Below, one piece after another: positions 9,706-18,892 of a stretch of DNA of 64,000 bases; position 1 is the first letter of the stretch, and every line of letters begins with the position of its first letter. The position numbers and the translations under genes were made by a program. The DNA lies in the NCBI RefSeq assembly GCF_000520995.1, contig NZ_JACA01000049.1, positions 17,165-81,164 on the forward strand. The letters are read 5' to 3'. This DNA is from Aquimarina macrocephali JAMB N27 (lineage in GTDB: Bacteria; Bacteroidota; Bacteroidia; Flavobacteriales; Flavobacteriaceae). Below the pieces are notes generated by a model that did no database searches, was not told the DNA's origin, and worked only from the letters and a program-made list of their open reading frames with translations.

Positions 9706-11184
9706 TTAATAATTTTTATACATTGGTGGCAATAGTTTTTTCAATGCAAATTCCAGAACAGCATCATTACTCTCTAGAATATCTTGTATAGAGTTTGATA
9801 CATTATAATCCGGGACAACGCTTCTTTTCTGGATATGTTCATCTATAGTATACTCTGCATGTAGTAAAGGTAAATAGATTGCTGTTTCAGTATGATCTCC
9901 TTTGATAGAAATTTGACGCACACCGTTGCTAATACCTGCATATCCATAGGTTTCTGTTCCAATGAAGTTTGCATTTGTATATTCCTTTAGTAAGCCTGCA
10001 GCAATACCAGCAGCTGAAGTTGTACCGCCATTGATCAGAACAATCAGCCTTCCTTTATAACGATACTCTTCAATTGGATCGTAATTCATCAAATCACGTA
10101 GTGATTCATATTTTGTTACCTTGAAAGTGCCATCCTTTTTTCGCTTTAATCCAAAAGATTCATCCAAATTAGATGAGTTGCCAGTTATTTCCAAAAAGTA
10201 CTTATCATCTACCAAAGTCACTATCTCTTTTGCAGGAGTGATGGGTTGGTTAATAAAATATTGAAGCAAGTAAGCTGCATTACTTCCTTTTCCACCTCCA
10301 TTGTTTCTTAAATCGATTATTAAGTTTTTAATATTTTTATCAGAAATTTTTTTGAAACATTGTTTGTAAAAATCAGGATAAGTGTTCTCGGGTTCATCAA
10401 AACCATCTTTTATAAATCGGCTTATTTTCAGATAAGCATAATTTTCTTCCTTATTTATCTCAAAGTTAAATGCTTTTTCAGGCCCTGTTTCTGGGAGATA
10501 TTTCTTAGATTCTCTAGTTTCATAAACCTCTTTTGAAACTGCTTCAATTTTTGTTTTTATAATTTTCTTGGTTTTATAGTCTCTATACACAAGGTTATAT
10601 GTAGGTTGTTCCCCAAATATCTCGGGATAGAGTCTGTAGAATGGTTTGTATGGCCCTCCTAACCAGTGTTGCATACCACTTTGACTTTTACCATCAGAAG
10701 AATAATGTGCTAAAATGTCAAAAATAATTTCATTACTCAAGTTGCTATCAATAGATAGGATTTCGGACCCTTCGGCAATTTCTAGAGCGCTTAGATTTTT
10801 CACTATAAAAATGCGTTCATCCTTAATATATACTTGAAAGGGGAATCTTTTTTGACTATTGATAACACTTCCGAGTTTGCCGAATGTATATGCTTGCGTA
10901 TGCCCATCATGTATATTCGCTATCAATTGAAGAACAATTCTATAAAATATCTTGGCTTCCATTGGTTTGGAAGTTCGCAACATTAAATCGTTCATCATTT
11001 GATTAAACTCTTCACGGTTTTGATGCGTATAAGTTCCAGGGTGAGCTTTGATGAGTGCCATTTTAAATTTCTCTAGGTCAGCTTGCATTTGTTCAGGTTG
11101 ATAAACCATGGACTCCTGTGCTCTTCCTGTAACCATATACATACTCAAGAAACTTATCAGTACTAACCAATACATCCTATCCAT
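9706..11184 (-). CDS. S41 family peptidase, exported
   Basis: C-terminal-processing-peptidase-like serine protease (492 aa) with a signal peptide (about 1-22, cleavage after VTGRAQ). A helical N-terminal domain (about 30-100) and a PDZ-like segment (about 110-210) precede the S41 core. The core shows DLRNNGGG (291-298) and the catalytic Ser390 in GTTSAAG. The start ATG encodes MDRMYW; Met4 is an alternative. It lies downstream of the BlaI/BlaR1 pair on the same strand with a 147-bp gap, and its 3' flank resembles the 3' flank of the BlaR1-like gene. Its substrate is unknown. Confidence 0.9.
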   Translation of the reverse strand: MDRMYWLVLISFLSMYMVTGRAQESMVYQPEQMQADLEKFKMALIKAHPGTYTHQNREEFNQMMNDLMLRTSKPMEAKIFYRIVLQLIANIHDGHTQAYTFGKLGSVINSQKRFPFQVYIKDERIFIVKNLSALEIAEGSEILSIDSNLSNEIIFDILAHYSSDGKSQSGMQHWLGGPYKPFYRLYPEIFGEQPTYNLVYRDYKTKKIIKTKIEAVSKEVYETRESKKYLPETGPEKAFNFEINKEENYAYLKISRFIKDGFDEPENTYPDFYKQCFKKISDKNIKNLIIDLRNNGGGKGSNAAYLLQYFINQPITPAKEIVTLVDDKYFLEITGNSSNLDESFGLKRKKDGTFKVTKYESLRDLMNYDPIEEYRYKGRLIVLINGGTTSAAGIAAGLLKEYTNANFIGTETYGYAGISNGVRQISIKGDHTETAIYLPLLHAEYTIDEHIQKRSVVPDYNVSNSIQDILESNDAVLEFALKKLLPPMYKNY

Positions 11185-11331
11185 TTTTATTGCTTTAATA
11201 ATAATTGAAAAACTCTTAAAATAGTTTGACGTTATAGATTAATTATCAGGTTATTGAGATAATAGGGAATGGAATTAATAACCATTCCCGTCTTTTGATT
11301 GATTAAATCTTGGCTAGCTTACTATAAATAT

Positions 11332-14004
11332 TTAAAAATGAATTTTGATTCTGATGGCTTGTTCTAGCGAAATATCTTTGTCCTGTTCTTTTAAGGATTT
11401 TATAAACTCTGGTGTAACATTATGAATTTTAAGACTCTTTGCTTGGTCAGCTGTTATATTTTTAAATCCTATATCTTTAAAAGATTGTACAAACTCTGGA
11501 GTGACCCTATGAATTTTAAATGACATGATATCATCTAGCGGAAGATCACCGAATTGTGTCTTTTTAAACTCCTTAATATATTCTGGAGATACATTATGAA
11601 TTTTAAGAGATATTAACTTGCTTATAGAAATATTAGAATACCCTATTTTTATATATTCTGAAGCAGCATTAGGAGATACGTTGTGTATTTTTAATGATTT
11701 AGCTTCATCTAAAGAGATATTTTTATATCCAGCTTTTTTAAACGAATCAATAAAATCAGGTGTCACACTATGAATTTTTAAAGCTACTATATCATCCAAA
11801 GGAATGTTATTGTAGCCAGCCTTATTGAACATTTTGATAAATTCTGGCGTTACATTGTGTATTTTTAATTTGATGATATCATCAATAGGTACATTGTCAT
11901 AACCAAGTTGTTTAAATTGTCTAATAAAATCATTTGGCGTTTGTTGATCATCTTGTGAGGCACCACGGCTATTGGTAGAACTCGATAGCGTATTTTGATT
12001 CCTTTTATTTTTAGTAGAAGAAAAGCCTTTAGCTGTTTTTACCTGGCCCGGTGTGATATCATGAATCTTTAATTTTATAGCTTCTTGTAACGAAATATTT
12101 TTTTGCCCAGCTTTTTTATATGCCTTTATAAGTTCTGGAGTTACCCCATGAATTTTGAGTTTCTTTGCCTCCTGTAAAGTAATATTGGGATATCCAGCTT
12201 TCTTAAAATTATTTATATATGCCGGAGTTACATTATGAATTTTAAGGTTTTTGGCTTCTCTTACAGTAATATTTGTATGTCCGGCCTTTTTAAATGATTC
12301 AATAAAATCTGGAGTCACATCGTGAATTTTTAATTTCACATAATCATCAAGAGATAGGTTACCATAACCGTTATTTTGATATGATTTAATAAATTCAGAG
12401 GATACATTATGGATTTTAGCTTTTGTAATCTTTTTTAAGGATGTTTTATTACCATTTAATGTATTGATGAATGAAATATAGGCAACATCAACATCAAACA
12501 AATTAAGTTTACTAACCTCTTCCATGGTATAATTCTCATAGCCTAATCTGGCAAGTTCTTTTCGATACATTTTTAGCTTATCAAGCGGAAGTGATTTATG
12601 AATAATATCTTCAAAATCATCTTGATCGATTTTTAGATTTTCACGCTTCAGATAACTAAGGTAATTGTTGTCAAAACCAGTAAGGAAACAATGAATTAAA
12701 TCTTTGTTGTCTACTCGTAACCCATAGGCTTTAAGTGATTTAATAAAAGCTTCGTTAGGAACAAAAGTATACCTTCCATCACCAATTTTGTTATCAAACT
12801 GACCAACATAAGTTATAGTTCCTGCATCTTTGGTAATTTTAAATTGTTGTCGATCTCCAGTAGGGAAATCTTTAAAATAAATTGGATCATAACATCTTGT
12901 CATAGACCAGAAATTTCGTTTAAGAGGCTCAGCACTTCGGTACATAATACATAATTTACCTCCTCCAACTTCGGCATCCCAAACTCCTTTGGTAAAGTCA
13001 TTCTGAGCGCTGGATGATATAGATTCGTTTCTAAAATCTACAGTCGGATCCATAGATTCTTTATCATAATTTACCAGTATTTCATTTGGCTTTACCGGAT
13101 TAAAAGAAAACACGGTGATGGCGAGTAGAGGAATAATGATTAGGTATTTCCACCCTGATTTTGATGTTGATTTTTTAGAATTCATCATGAGTATTCGTTT
13201 TTTGAGAAATGATTGATTGTAACTTGTCGCCAAACCTGTTGGCATATTTGGGGTGGAGACTTTTAGAAGGTTCATTTGGTAAACTTCTCTGTCCTCACCT
13301 ATATTAAGCATGTTATTGTCGGTTAGGTATTCTAGATTATTATCGATGGCTCTGCGGTATAACCAGGCAAAAGGATTAAACCACTGCGTCATCACCAATA
13401 ACTCAACTAATAACATATCGATACTATGTTTACCTTTAATATGTACTTGTTCGTGTTTTAGGATTTGTAAATACGTATCAGGATTGTATTGACTTGGATT
13501 CATAAATATCCGGTTCCAAAACGAGTAAGGAGCATGTTTTTTATCGGTTTCTACAATTTTATAATCATCAACTTCTACGGTAGGGTATTTAGAAATACGA
13601 TATAATAGAACTCCCAATTGAATGATGAAATGAACACCAAATACCAATATGCCTAACACATATATGTATAGTAGAATTGATCCCCAATCTAAAGATTTAC
13701 TAACCGAAATAGTACTAATGCCAGAAGTATCTATAGTTGATGTGTCTTCAATTTTTGTACTTACTTCTGGTGTTTTATGGTCTGTAATTAGAGAATTTGA
13801 TGGTTGCATTTCTGCTTCTTGAAATAGAGCACTTTTAAATGATAAACTTTCAGGAATCGTAATAAAAGGTAAAGTGAACGAAAGTATCACCAATGATAAT
13901 AATACCCATCTGTTTAAATGGTAAAAGGTCTCTTTGGAAAGAAAAAATCTATATATAATATATGATAATCCTATTAATGCCGAGCTATGTATGATATAGT
14001 CCAT
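11332..14004 (-). CDS. BlaR1-type M56 sensor metalloprotease with C-terminal repeats
   Basis: Membrane sensor protease (890 aa) of the BlaR1/MecR1 M56 family. N-terminal helices (about 5-20, 33-50, 108-136) and a fourth near 286-303 form the usual integral membrane core. The zinc site is His184, Glu185 and His188 in HEQVH, with Glu225 as the likely third ligand. Signal-induced activation is expected to end repression by the BlaI-like partner. Instead of a penicillin-binding domain, the extracytoplasmic part has a beta-rich segment (about 330-420) and then about eleven repeats of roughly 29 residues (about 500-890), each with LKIH-N-VTPEFI. A Ser/Asn/Gln-rich linker (about residues 665-700) interrupts the array. 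The start codon overlaps the repressor stop by one base (TAATG), so the pair is translationally coupled. The ligand is unknown. Confidence 0.9.
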   Translation of the reverse strand: MDYIIHSSALIGLSYIIYRFFLSKETFYHLNRWVLLSLVILSFTLPFITIPESLSFKSALFQEAEMQPSNSLITDHKTPEVSTKIEDTSTIDTSGISTISVSKSLDWGSILLYIYVLGILVFGVHFIIQLGVLLYRISKYPTVEVDDYKIVETDKKHAPYSFWNRIFMNPSQYNPDTYLQILKHEQVHIKGKHSIDMLLVELLVMTQWFNPFAWLYRRAIDNNLEYLTDNNMLNIGEDREVYQMNLLKVSTPNMPTGLATSYNQSFLKKRILMMNSKKSTSKSGWKYLIIIPLLAITVFSFNPVKPNEILVNYDKESMDPTVDFRNESISSSAQNDFTKGVWDAEVGGGKLCIMYRSAEPLKRNFWSMTRCYDPIYFKDFPTGDRQQFKITKDAGTITYVGQFDNKIGDGRYTFVPNEAFIKSLKAYGLRVDNKDLIHCFLTGFDNNYLSYLKRENLKIDQDDFEDIIHKSLPLDKLKMYRKELARLGYENYTMEEVSKLNLFDVDVAYISFINTLNGNKTSLKKITKAKIHNVSSEFIKSYQNNGYGNLSLDDYVKLKIHDVTPDFIESFKKAGHTNITVREAKNLKIHNVTPAYINNFKKAGYPNITLQEAKKLKIHGVTPELIKAYKKAGQKNISLQEAIKLKIHDITPGQVKTAKGFSSTKNKRNQNTLSSSTNSRGASQDDQQTPNDFIRQFKQLGYDNVPIDDIIKLKIHNVTPEFIKMFNKAGYNNIPLDDIVALKIHSVTPDFIDSFKKAGYKNISLDEAKSLKIHNVSPNAASEYIKIGYSNISISKLISLKIHNVSPEYIKEFKKTQFGDLPLDDIMSFKIHRVTPEFVQSFKDIGFKNITADQAKSLKIHNVTPEFIKSLKEQDKDISLEQAIRIKIHF

Positions 14005-14363
14005 TATTTCTTGTTTTTTATCAGTTGAATTATTTCCTCTAATTCGTCGGTATTTATTTTCTCTTCTTTGGCAAAGAATTTAACCAAAGCCAAAGGAGAA
14101 TTGTCAAAGTAATTGTTCATTACTTCGCCCAAGACTTCCTTTTGGTACTCATCTTTTGATACTAAGGGGTAATATTGAAAGCTGTTTCCGTAAGCTACAT
14201 GACTTATAAACCCTTTTTCTTCTAAAATTTTTACAATAGTAGCAGTAGTATTATAATGTGGTTTAGGATCAGAAAGTTCTTCTATGATCTCTTTTATAAA
14301 TGCTTTTTCCAACTTCCACAGACTTTGCATAATCTGTTCTTCTCTTTTGGCTAATTTTTGCAT
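14004..14363 (-). CDS. BlaI/MecI/CopY family transcriptional repressor
   Basis: Winged-helix repressor of 119 aa. I start it at the ATG giving MQKLAKREEQIMQSLW; a TTG seven codons upstream would overlap the -7 promoter element. The N-terminal wHTH region (TKREEQIM-like start, then HYNTTATIVKILEEKGF) is typical, and the C-terminal helices should mediate dimerisation and carry the cleavage site. It is expected to repress its own operon until the M56 partner inactivates it. Upstream are a good promoter and three dyad operators (14382-14445). Its stop codon overlaps the ATG of the M56 gene. Confidence 0.92.
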   Translation of the reverse strand: MQKLAKREEQIMQSLWKLEKAFIKEIIEELSDPKPHYNTTATIVKILEEKGFISHVAYGNSFQYYPLVSKDEYQKEVLGEVMNNYFDNSPLALVKFFAKEEKINTDELEEIIQLIKNKK

Positions 14364-14381
14364 AGTATCAATTTTATAAAG

Positions 14382-14412
14382 CAAACCTACTACTAATCTT
14401 TTAGTTTTGCAA
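14382..14412 (-). promoter_or_regulatory. Promoter of the blaI-blaR1-like operon
   Basis: Read on the minus strand, TTG (14410-14412), a 20-nt spacer and TAGGTTTG (14382-14389) match the Bacteroidota TTG / TAnnTTTG consensus in both elements and spacing. The repressor ATG begins at 14363. The first operator dyad lies inside the spacer. Confidence 0.75.
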
Positions 14413-14445
14413 CTAATTAATTAGTAGTTCGACTAATTGATTAGT
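14392..14445. promoter_or_regulatory. Three BlaI-type operators at a 20-bp period
   Basis: Three 14-bp dyads follow one another: ACTAATCTTTTAGT (14392-14405), ACTAATTAATTAGT (14412-14425, perfect) and ACTAATTGATTAGT (14432-14445). Their centres are exactly 20 bp apart, so the sites are close to two helical turns apart and on nearly the same face. The first is in the promoter spacer and the second touches the -33 element, which fits repression of the adjacent BlaI-type gene. Confidence 0.75.
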
Positions 14446-14696
14446 TGTATTGGTGTGTTATCTATTGATTCTAAAGGGTTTTCTAAAAGGTGTTAAAAAA
14501 ATGATAATATGTTTTAAAAGAATAGATTCCTAAAATTTATAGCACCATCAGAAAGATAAAAGTGGTATTACAGTTCTTTTAAAAACAAAAAGAAGATTGA
14601 AATTAAAAGATAAAAGGACAAAACAGAAAGTTCAAAAACAGGCAAAGCAAGCTAAAATCTGATCTAGGAAATTTACCAATTTTCGTAATTGGTTAT
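14446..14696. other. Intergenic region between operator and histidine kinase gene
   Basis: About 250 bp of A-rich DNA without a recognisable gene lies between the operator array and the stop codon of the GAF histidine kinase. No clear terminator was seen. Confidence 0.4.
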
Positions 14697-16007
14697 CTAT
14701 TTACTAATGGTAAAATAGAAGGTAGTTCCTTTCCCTATTTCACTTTCTAACCAAATTTTTCCTTTTAGTATTTTAATAACCTTTTTTACTATTGATAATC
14801 CAATGCCAGTAGATTTCTGAGTCTTCTTTAATGATTGAAAAGCATTAAATATTTTATTGAAATACCTTTTGTCGATACCGATTCCGTTATCTGCTATAGT
14901 AAATTGATGCTCATTTTCTAATTCAGTATAGTTAATTGTTATGCAGCCCACTTCTTTATCATTGTACTTTATAGCATTGGTAATTAAATTTTGAAATACT
15001 TGTTTGATTTTTGTTTTGTCTGCGTAAAGCCTATTGGGCATTTTTTCTATTTTAATTATTATATTCTTAGGAACATTTATAACCTCAATGATATTATTCA
15101 ATAATTTATCGATGTTTATCAAGCTTCTTTTAGTTATGTTTTGTTCAATACTTGAATACTCTAATACATCGTTTATGAGTTGTTCCATGTGTTCTAAGGA
15201 TAATCCTATTTGTTGTATGTTTCCTAACGTAGTTTTATCCAATTTGTTAATATTATCTTCTTTAACCCATTCAATAAGGGTTGATATGTTTCTTAAAGGG
15301 GATTTTAAATCATGAGAAACAATGTGTGCGTATTCTTCTAAACTTTTATTTTTGTTTTTTAACTGGCTATTAAGTTGTTTATATATTCTCTCGGTTTCAA
15401 TTTTTTTCTCAAGTCTAACAGCATTATTTAATTGTTTTGCAATTACTCTAGAAATGTTCATTAGGGTTAACAAGTTGTCGTAGGTATAATAGTTTTTTTC
15501 TTTATGCTCAGAATCAATAATACCTATTACCTGGCCATTTACTACAATAGGTACAACAATTTCTGAGTAATTAAACTCAATGTCTTCTATGTATCTTTCA
15601 TCTTTAGAAGTATCATGAATCAATTCTGGAATCCCTGTCATGGCAACCGTTCCTACAATACCTTCACCAATAGGAATCACGAGTTGGTTGATGATTTTCT
15701 TATCATTTACCTTATTGCCAAAAGCTGCTAGTTGTTCGATTGATTTACCATCTTCTTTAATAAGGTAAATCACACAATCTTCGCATTTGAGGTAGTAACT
15801 AATATTTACAACAACTTCCCAGGCGATATCATAATAGTTGGTTTTACCTAAAATTGATTTTGCTATGGTGTTTATAACATAATCCGATTCAATTTCACTT
15901 TTAGAATAAAGTGTATGGCAAGAAGACTTTTCTTTTAGAATTTTATAGGCGTTTATTCGTATTTGCTCCTCATTATCAATGATTCTATTTGTATTTTTTT
16001 TAATCAT
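14697..16007 (-). CDS. GAF-domain sensor histidine kinase
   Basis: Soluble hybrid-free histidine kinase of 436 aa. A GAF domain spans about residues 45-195 (GIVGTVAMTG and PIVVNGQVIGIIDSEH are typical). A short coiled linker leads to the HisKA dimerisation domain with phospho-acceptor His232 in VSHDLKSPLRN, then a HATPase domain with DNGIGID (N/G1 box) and GIGLSIVKK (G2 box). No signal peptide or membrane segment is present, so it senses a cytoplasmic cue. No response regulator is adjacent. It is transcribed leftward as a single gene. Confidence 0.92.
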   Translation of the reverse strand: MIKKNTNRIIDNEEQIRINAYKILKEKSSCHTLYSKSEIESDYVINTIAKSILGKTNYYDIAWEVVVNISYYLKCEDCVIYLIKEDGKSIEQLAAFGNKVNDKKIINQLVIPIGEGIVGTVAMTGIPELIHDTSKDERYIEDIEFNYSEIVVPIVVNGQVIGIIDSEHKEKNYYTYDNLLTLMNISRVIAKQLNNAVRLEKKIETERIYKQLNSQLKNKNKSLEEYAHIVSHDLKSPLRNISTLIEWVKEDNINKLDKTTLGNIQQIGLSLEHMEQLINDVLEYSSIEQNITKRSLINIDKLLNNIIEVINVPKNIIIKIEKMPNRLYADKTKIKQVFQNLITNAIKYNDKEVGCITINYTELENEHQFTIADNGIGIDKRYFNKIFNAFQSLKKTQKSTGIGLSIVKKVIKILKGKIWLESEIGKGTTFYFTISK

Positions 16008-16422
16008 TATGATTAGGGTTTTAGTTTTTTGTTTACTTTACAAAGTAGTTATTGATTGCGCAAACGATAATTTATTAATCATTTTAAATTAATTTATATC
16101 TTTTGATCTTGTTAAAATTATCGATAAAACAGATGTTTATATAGTTGAATAGCGATTTAGTATCGATTATTGAAAAATGATAAATATCTAAGAAGAGGGT
16201 TTTTAATGACTATTTAAAAGCAGAACTAAAGCCAAATTTTACGTTATTCTTAAAAAGACATTGTAAGACTGAAGAATTAGAAAAGGGTTATGAGAAAATG
16301 TAGTCGGGCTGAGTACAAACTTTTCTTCTTCTCTGAAGCAAAAAGGCTAATTTTATTTTTCAGTACATTCAAATTACAATAGTATGACTTCTACTTTTTT
16401 TTAGAGTATAAGAGGCAAATAT
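16008..16422. other. Intergenic region, nothing recognised
   Basis: This 415-bp A/T-rich stretch separates a lipoprotein gene from the GAF histidine kinase gene, both leftward. I see no convincing ORF, repeat or terminator. It presumably carries the kinase promoter. Confidence 0.4.
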
Positions 16423-17082
16423 CTATTCTAACAATAACTGTAATTCATCACGATTGAGTAGTTCGGGAGTATATTCTGTTACAATCCCATAATTAAAAAA
16501 TGAACTTTTCATCTTAGTACTATCTTCAATTAGATCAAATATGTTGGTGTAAAAACGTTCAACTTTACCATCTTTAGTATTCATGATAAACGATGAGGCA
16601 GTAGTGATAAATTCATCTTCCTGATATTCTTTTAACCTTAATAGTTTGAATTCGATCAAGGGTGCAATTGATGTGATATTCGCTAACTTAATTGGTTTGG
16701 AATATGAAGTGCAATCAAAACAAACTATTAATTTTTTCTGATTTGATTTTAGTTGATAAGAGATAGTAATTTCTGTATTGACCAGTTTTTCAAAACCGTC
16801 CATATCTACAAATGCCAAGGTGTCATTAGTACTTGTTTTAGCAGTGAGAACCGTTGTAAGGTAATCATCGGGCATGATTAAAACTTCTTCAACAGATAAA
16901 ACGGTTGCTTTTATAGTATTAATTTTACCATCCTGATTATGAGTAGAAGCAATCTCATTGCTGTTTTTTGATTGGCTAATAGCTTCTTTTGAATTTTTAT
17001 TAGTGTTACATGAGAGGCAACAAATCAAAATAGTAAATAAAAGAAGGGTATTTGCTTTCACAATATTTGTTTTATAGAGCAC
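16423..17082 (-). CDS. Hypothetical lipoprotein
   Basis: Unrecognised protein of 219 aa. A hydrophobic N-terminus with a CLSC lipobox-like site (Cys25) suggests an exported lipoprotein. The start is a GTG (MLYKTNIVK); I found no better in-frame ATG before the signal sequence. The middle (about 55-130) looks beta-rich and carries a CFDC pair (IVCFDCTSY), which could be a disulphide or metal site. No homologous family could be named. It is monocistronic and leftward. Confidence 0.65.
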   Translation of the reverse strand: MLYKTNIVKANTLLLFTILICCLSCNTNKNSKEAISQSKNSNEIASTHNQDGKINTIKATVLSVEEVLIMPDDYLTTVLTAKTSTNDTLAFVDMDGFEKLVNTEITISYQLKSNQKKLIVCFDCTSYSKPIKLANITSIAPLIEFKLLRLKEYQEDEFITTASSFIMNTKDGKVERFYTNIFDLIEDSTKMKSSFFNYGIVTEYTPELLNRDELQLLLE

Positions 17083-17165
17083 ATAATTTATTATAAATGT
17101 AATACATAAATGTTATGCAAGAGTACACTGTTTTCAGGGGAAATGTTGTTATGGATATTTTAATA

Positions 17166-18104
17166 TTAAGAAAACGGAAGATTCCCTAAATCTACGTTAC
17201 CTCCCGAGAGGATAACTCCAACTTTTTTACCATTAAAACGTTCTTTATTATGAAGTAAAGCTGCAAAAGAAACAGCAGAAGATGGTTCTACAACGATTTT
17301 CATACGTTCCCATATCAATTTCATTGCTGTAATAATTTCTTGTTCTTCAACTCTAATGATTTCTGAAACATATTTTTGAAGAATAGGGAAATTAACATCT
17401 CCTAGCTGTGTTTTGAGTCCGTCTGCAATAGTATTTATGGTTTCATTAGTTTCAATTTTACCACTTTGTAAAGACCTATATGCATCATCAACTTCATAAG
17501 GTTCGCCTCCTATCACCATACATTGATTTCCATAGAAGTGAGCTGCCAAAGCAGTTCCTGCAATAAGTCCACCGCCGCCAACCGGAGTAAAAAGATATTC
17601 GAGATCTGGGTATTCTTCTAATAGCTCCAGGGCAGCAGTACCCTGACCTAAAATCACATTTAGATTATTAGAAGGGTGTAAAAATGTGGCTCCTTTTTCT
17701 TGTTGAATTTGGATAGCAGTTCGTTCTCGATCTTCAAGAGTAGGAGGGCATTCAATGATTTCACCTCCATATCCTTTTACTGCATCTTTTTTAACCTGTG
17801 GAGCATTAGATGGCATTACGATATAGGCTTTGATCCCTATACTTTGTGCAGCTAACGACAGAGCTTGAGCAAAATTACCAGAAGAATGTGTCACCACGCC
17901 TTTAGATTTTTGATCCTCGGATAATTTTAAAATGGCATGAGTAGCACCTCTCATCTTGAATGCTCCCATACGCTGAAAGTTTTCGCATTTAAAATATAAC
18001 TCTGCTCCAGAAATCTCATTAAGCAACCTCGAAGTAAGTACAGGGGTTTTGTGGATATATGGAGTAATGCTCTGATGGCAGTCTTTTAGCTCTTGTTTAG
18101 TCAT
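17166..18104 (-). CDS. PLP-dependent threonine/serine dehydratase family enzyme
   Basis: Fold-type II PLP enzyme of 312 aa, the short form without the regulatory ACT-like domain of biosynthetic IlvA. The PLP lysine is Lys50 in FQRMGAFKMRGA. The substrate-binding loop is SSGNF (74-78), the phosphate-binding glycines are GGGG at 176-179, and the C-terminal SGGN motif is present. The family includes catabolic threonine ammonia-lyase and serine racemase; the sequence alone does not separate these. TAnnTTTG-like TATTTTTG on the minus strand (18156-18163) sits about 50 bp before the start. Confidence 0.88.
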   Translation of the reverse strand: MTKQELKDCHQSITPYIHKTPVLTSRLLNEISGAELYFKCENFQRMGAFKMRGATHAILKLSEDQKSKGVVTHSSGNFAQALSLAAQSIGIKAYIVMPSNAPQVKKDAVKGYGGEIIECPPTLEDRERTAIQIQQEKGATFLHPSNNLNVILGQGTAALELLEEYPDLEYLFTPVGGGGLIAGTALAAHFYGNQCMVIGGEPYEVDDAYRSLQSGKIETNETINTIADGLKTQLGDVNFPILQKYVSEIIRVEEQEIITAMKLIWERMKIVVEPSSAVSFAALLHNKERFNGKKVGVILSGGNVDLGNLPFS

Positions 18105-18176
18105 TTTGATGTAATATTAATATAGAAGCCTATAATTATAATTTTATTGAATTAGCAAAAATAGATATTGTAATTT

Positions 18177-18833
18177 TTAACCTTTATCTCTTGATTTTTT
18201 CTTCCCGATTAGCAGTGTATTGGTTCCTTGAACCCGATTGTATTGTGAAAATTCGATATCAGGTTTAACTATGGATTTAAGAGATTCAATTTTGATATTT
18301 TCCTTCAAATTGATTCCGGCATTAAACACGATTTGTCCATCAGGTTTTAATAAGGTAATAAGGTTTTTCCAGAATTGGCTTTCATAAAACTTTTCAGGAA
18401 CTTGATTATCAATAAAAATATCGATGATTATAATTTCAAATTGCGATACACAATGATCGACATATAAAAAAGCATCTTCACAATTGATTTCGAGATTGTG
18501 GTTACCGGTTATATTAAACTCGTTTTTAGCGATTTCAATAATTATTTCGTCAATTTCTACAGCCGTAATTTTTCCTTGATGATCAAATGTATTCCTAAGG
18601 GTTTCTATTATACTCCCACCGCCAAGTCCTAGTAAAAGAATTTCACTATTGGTAGAAATATCTATTTGCGAAAGTCCGTAGCTAAGTAATTTTTGTAACG
18701 ATCCATAGGAGTAATTTGCATTTTGGCTATCCAGTACTTTTTTACCGTTCATCCATGTGAGCTCTAACGTTCCGTTAATTTTTGAAGGAACTTCTTTGGT
18801 AAATGGCCATAGATAACTTAATAATCTCTTCAT
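18177..18833 (-). CDS. Spermidine synthase-like methyltransferase-fold protein
   Basis: Rossmann-fold protein of 218 aa resembling spermidine synthases / SAM-dependent methyltransferases. It has the glycine-rich motif I LLGLGGGSIIETL, acidic motif VEIDEII and the IIIDIFID strand. It is shorter than true spermidine synthase (about 280 aa) and lacks most of the N-terminal beta-strand domain, so a polyamine role is not certain. It lies between the dehydratase and GlcG-like genes on the same strand and may be part of a loose leftward transcript. Confidence 0.8.
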   Translation of the reverse strand: MKRLLSYLWPFTKEVPSKINGTLELTWMNGKKVLDSQNANYSYGSLQKLLSYGLSQIDISTNSEILLLGLGGGSIIETLRNTFDHQGKITAVEIDEIIIEIAKNEFNITGNHNLEINCEDAFLYVDHCVSQFEIIIIDIFIDNQVPEKFYESQFWKNLITLLKPDGQIVFNAGINLKENIKIESLKSIVKPDIEFSQYNRVQGTNTLLIGKKKSRDKG

Positions 18834-18892
18834 GTACTTTTGTGCGCAAAAAAATGGGTTGTTTAATTTTCTTACAGTTGGTATTATTTTAA

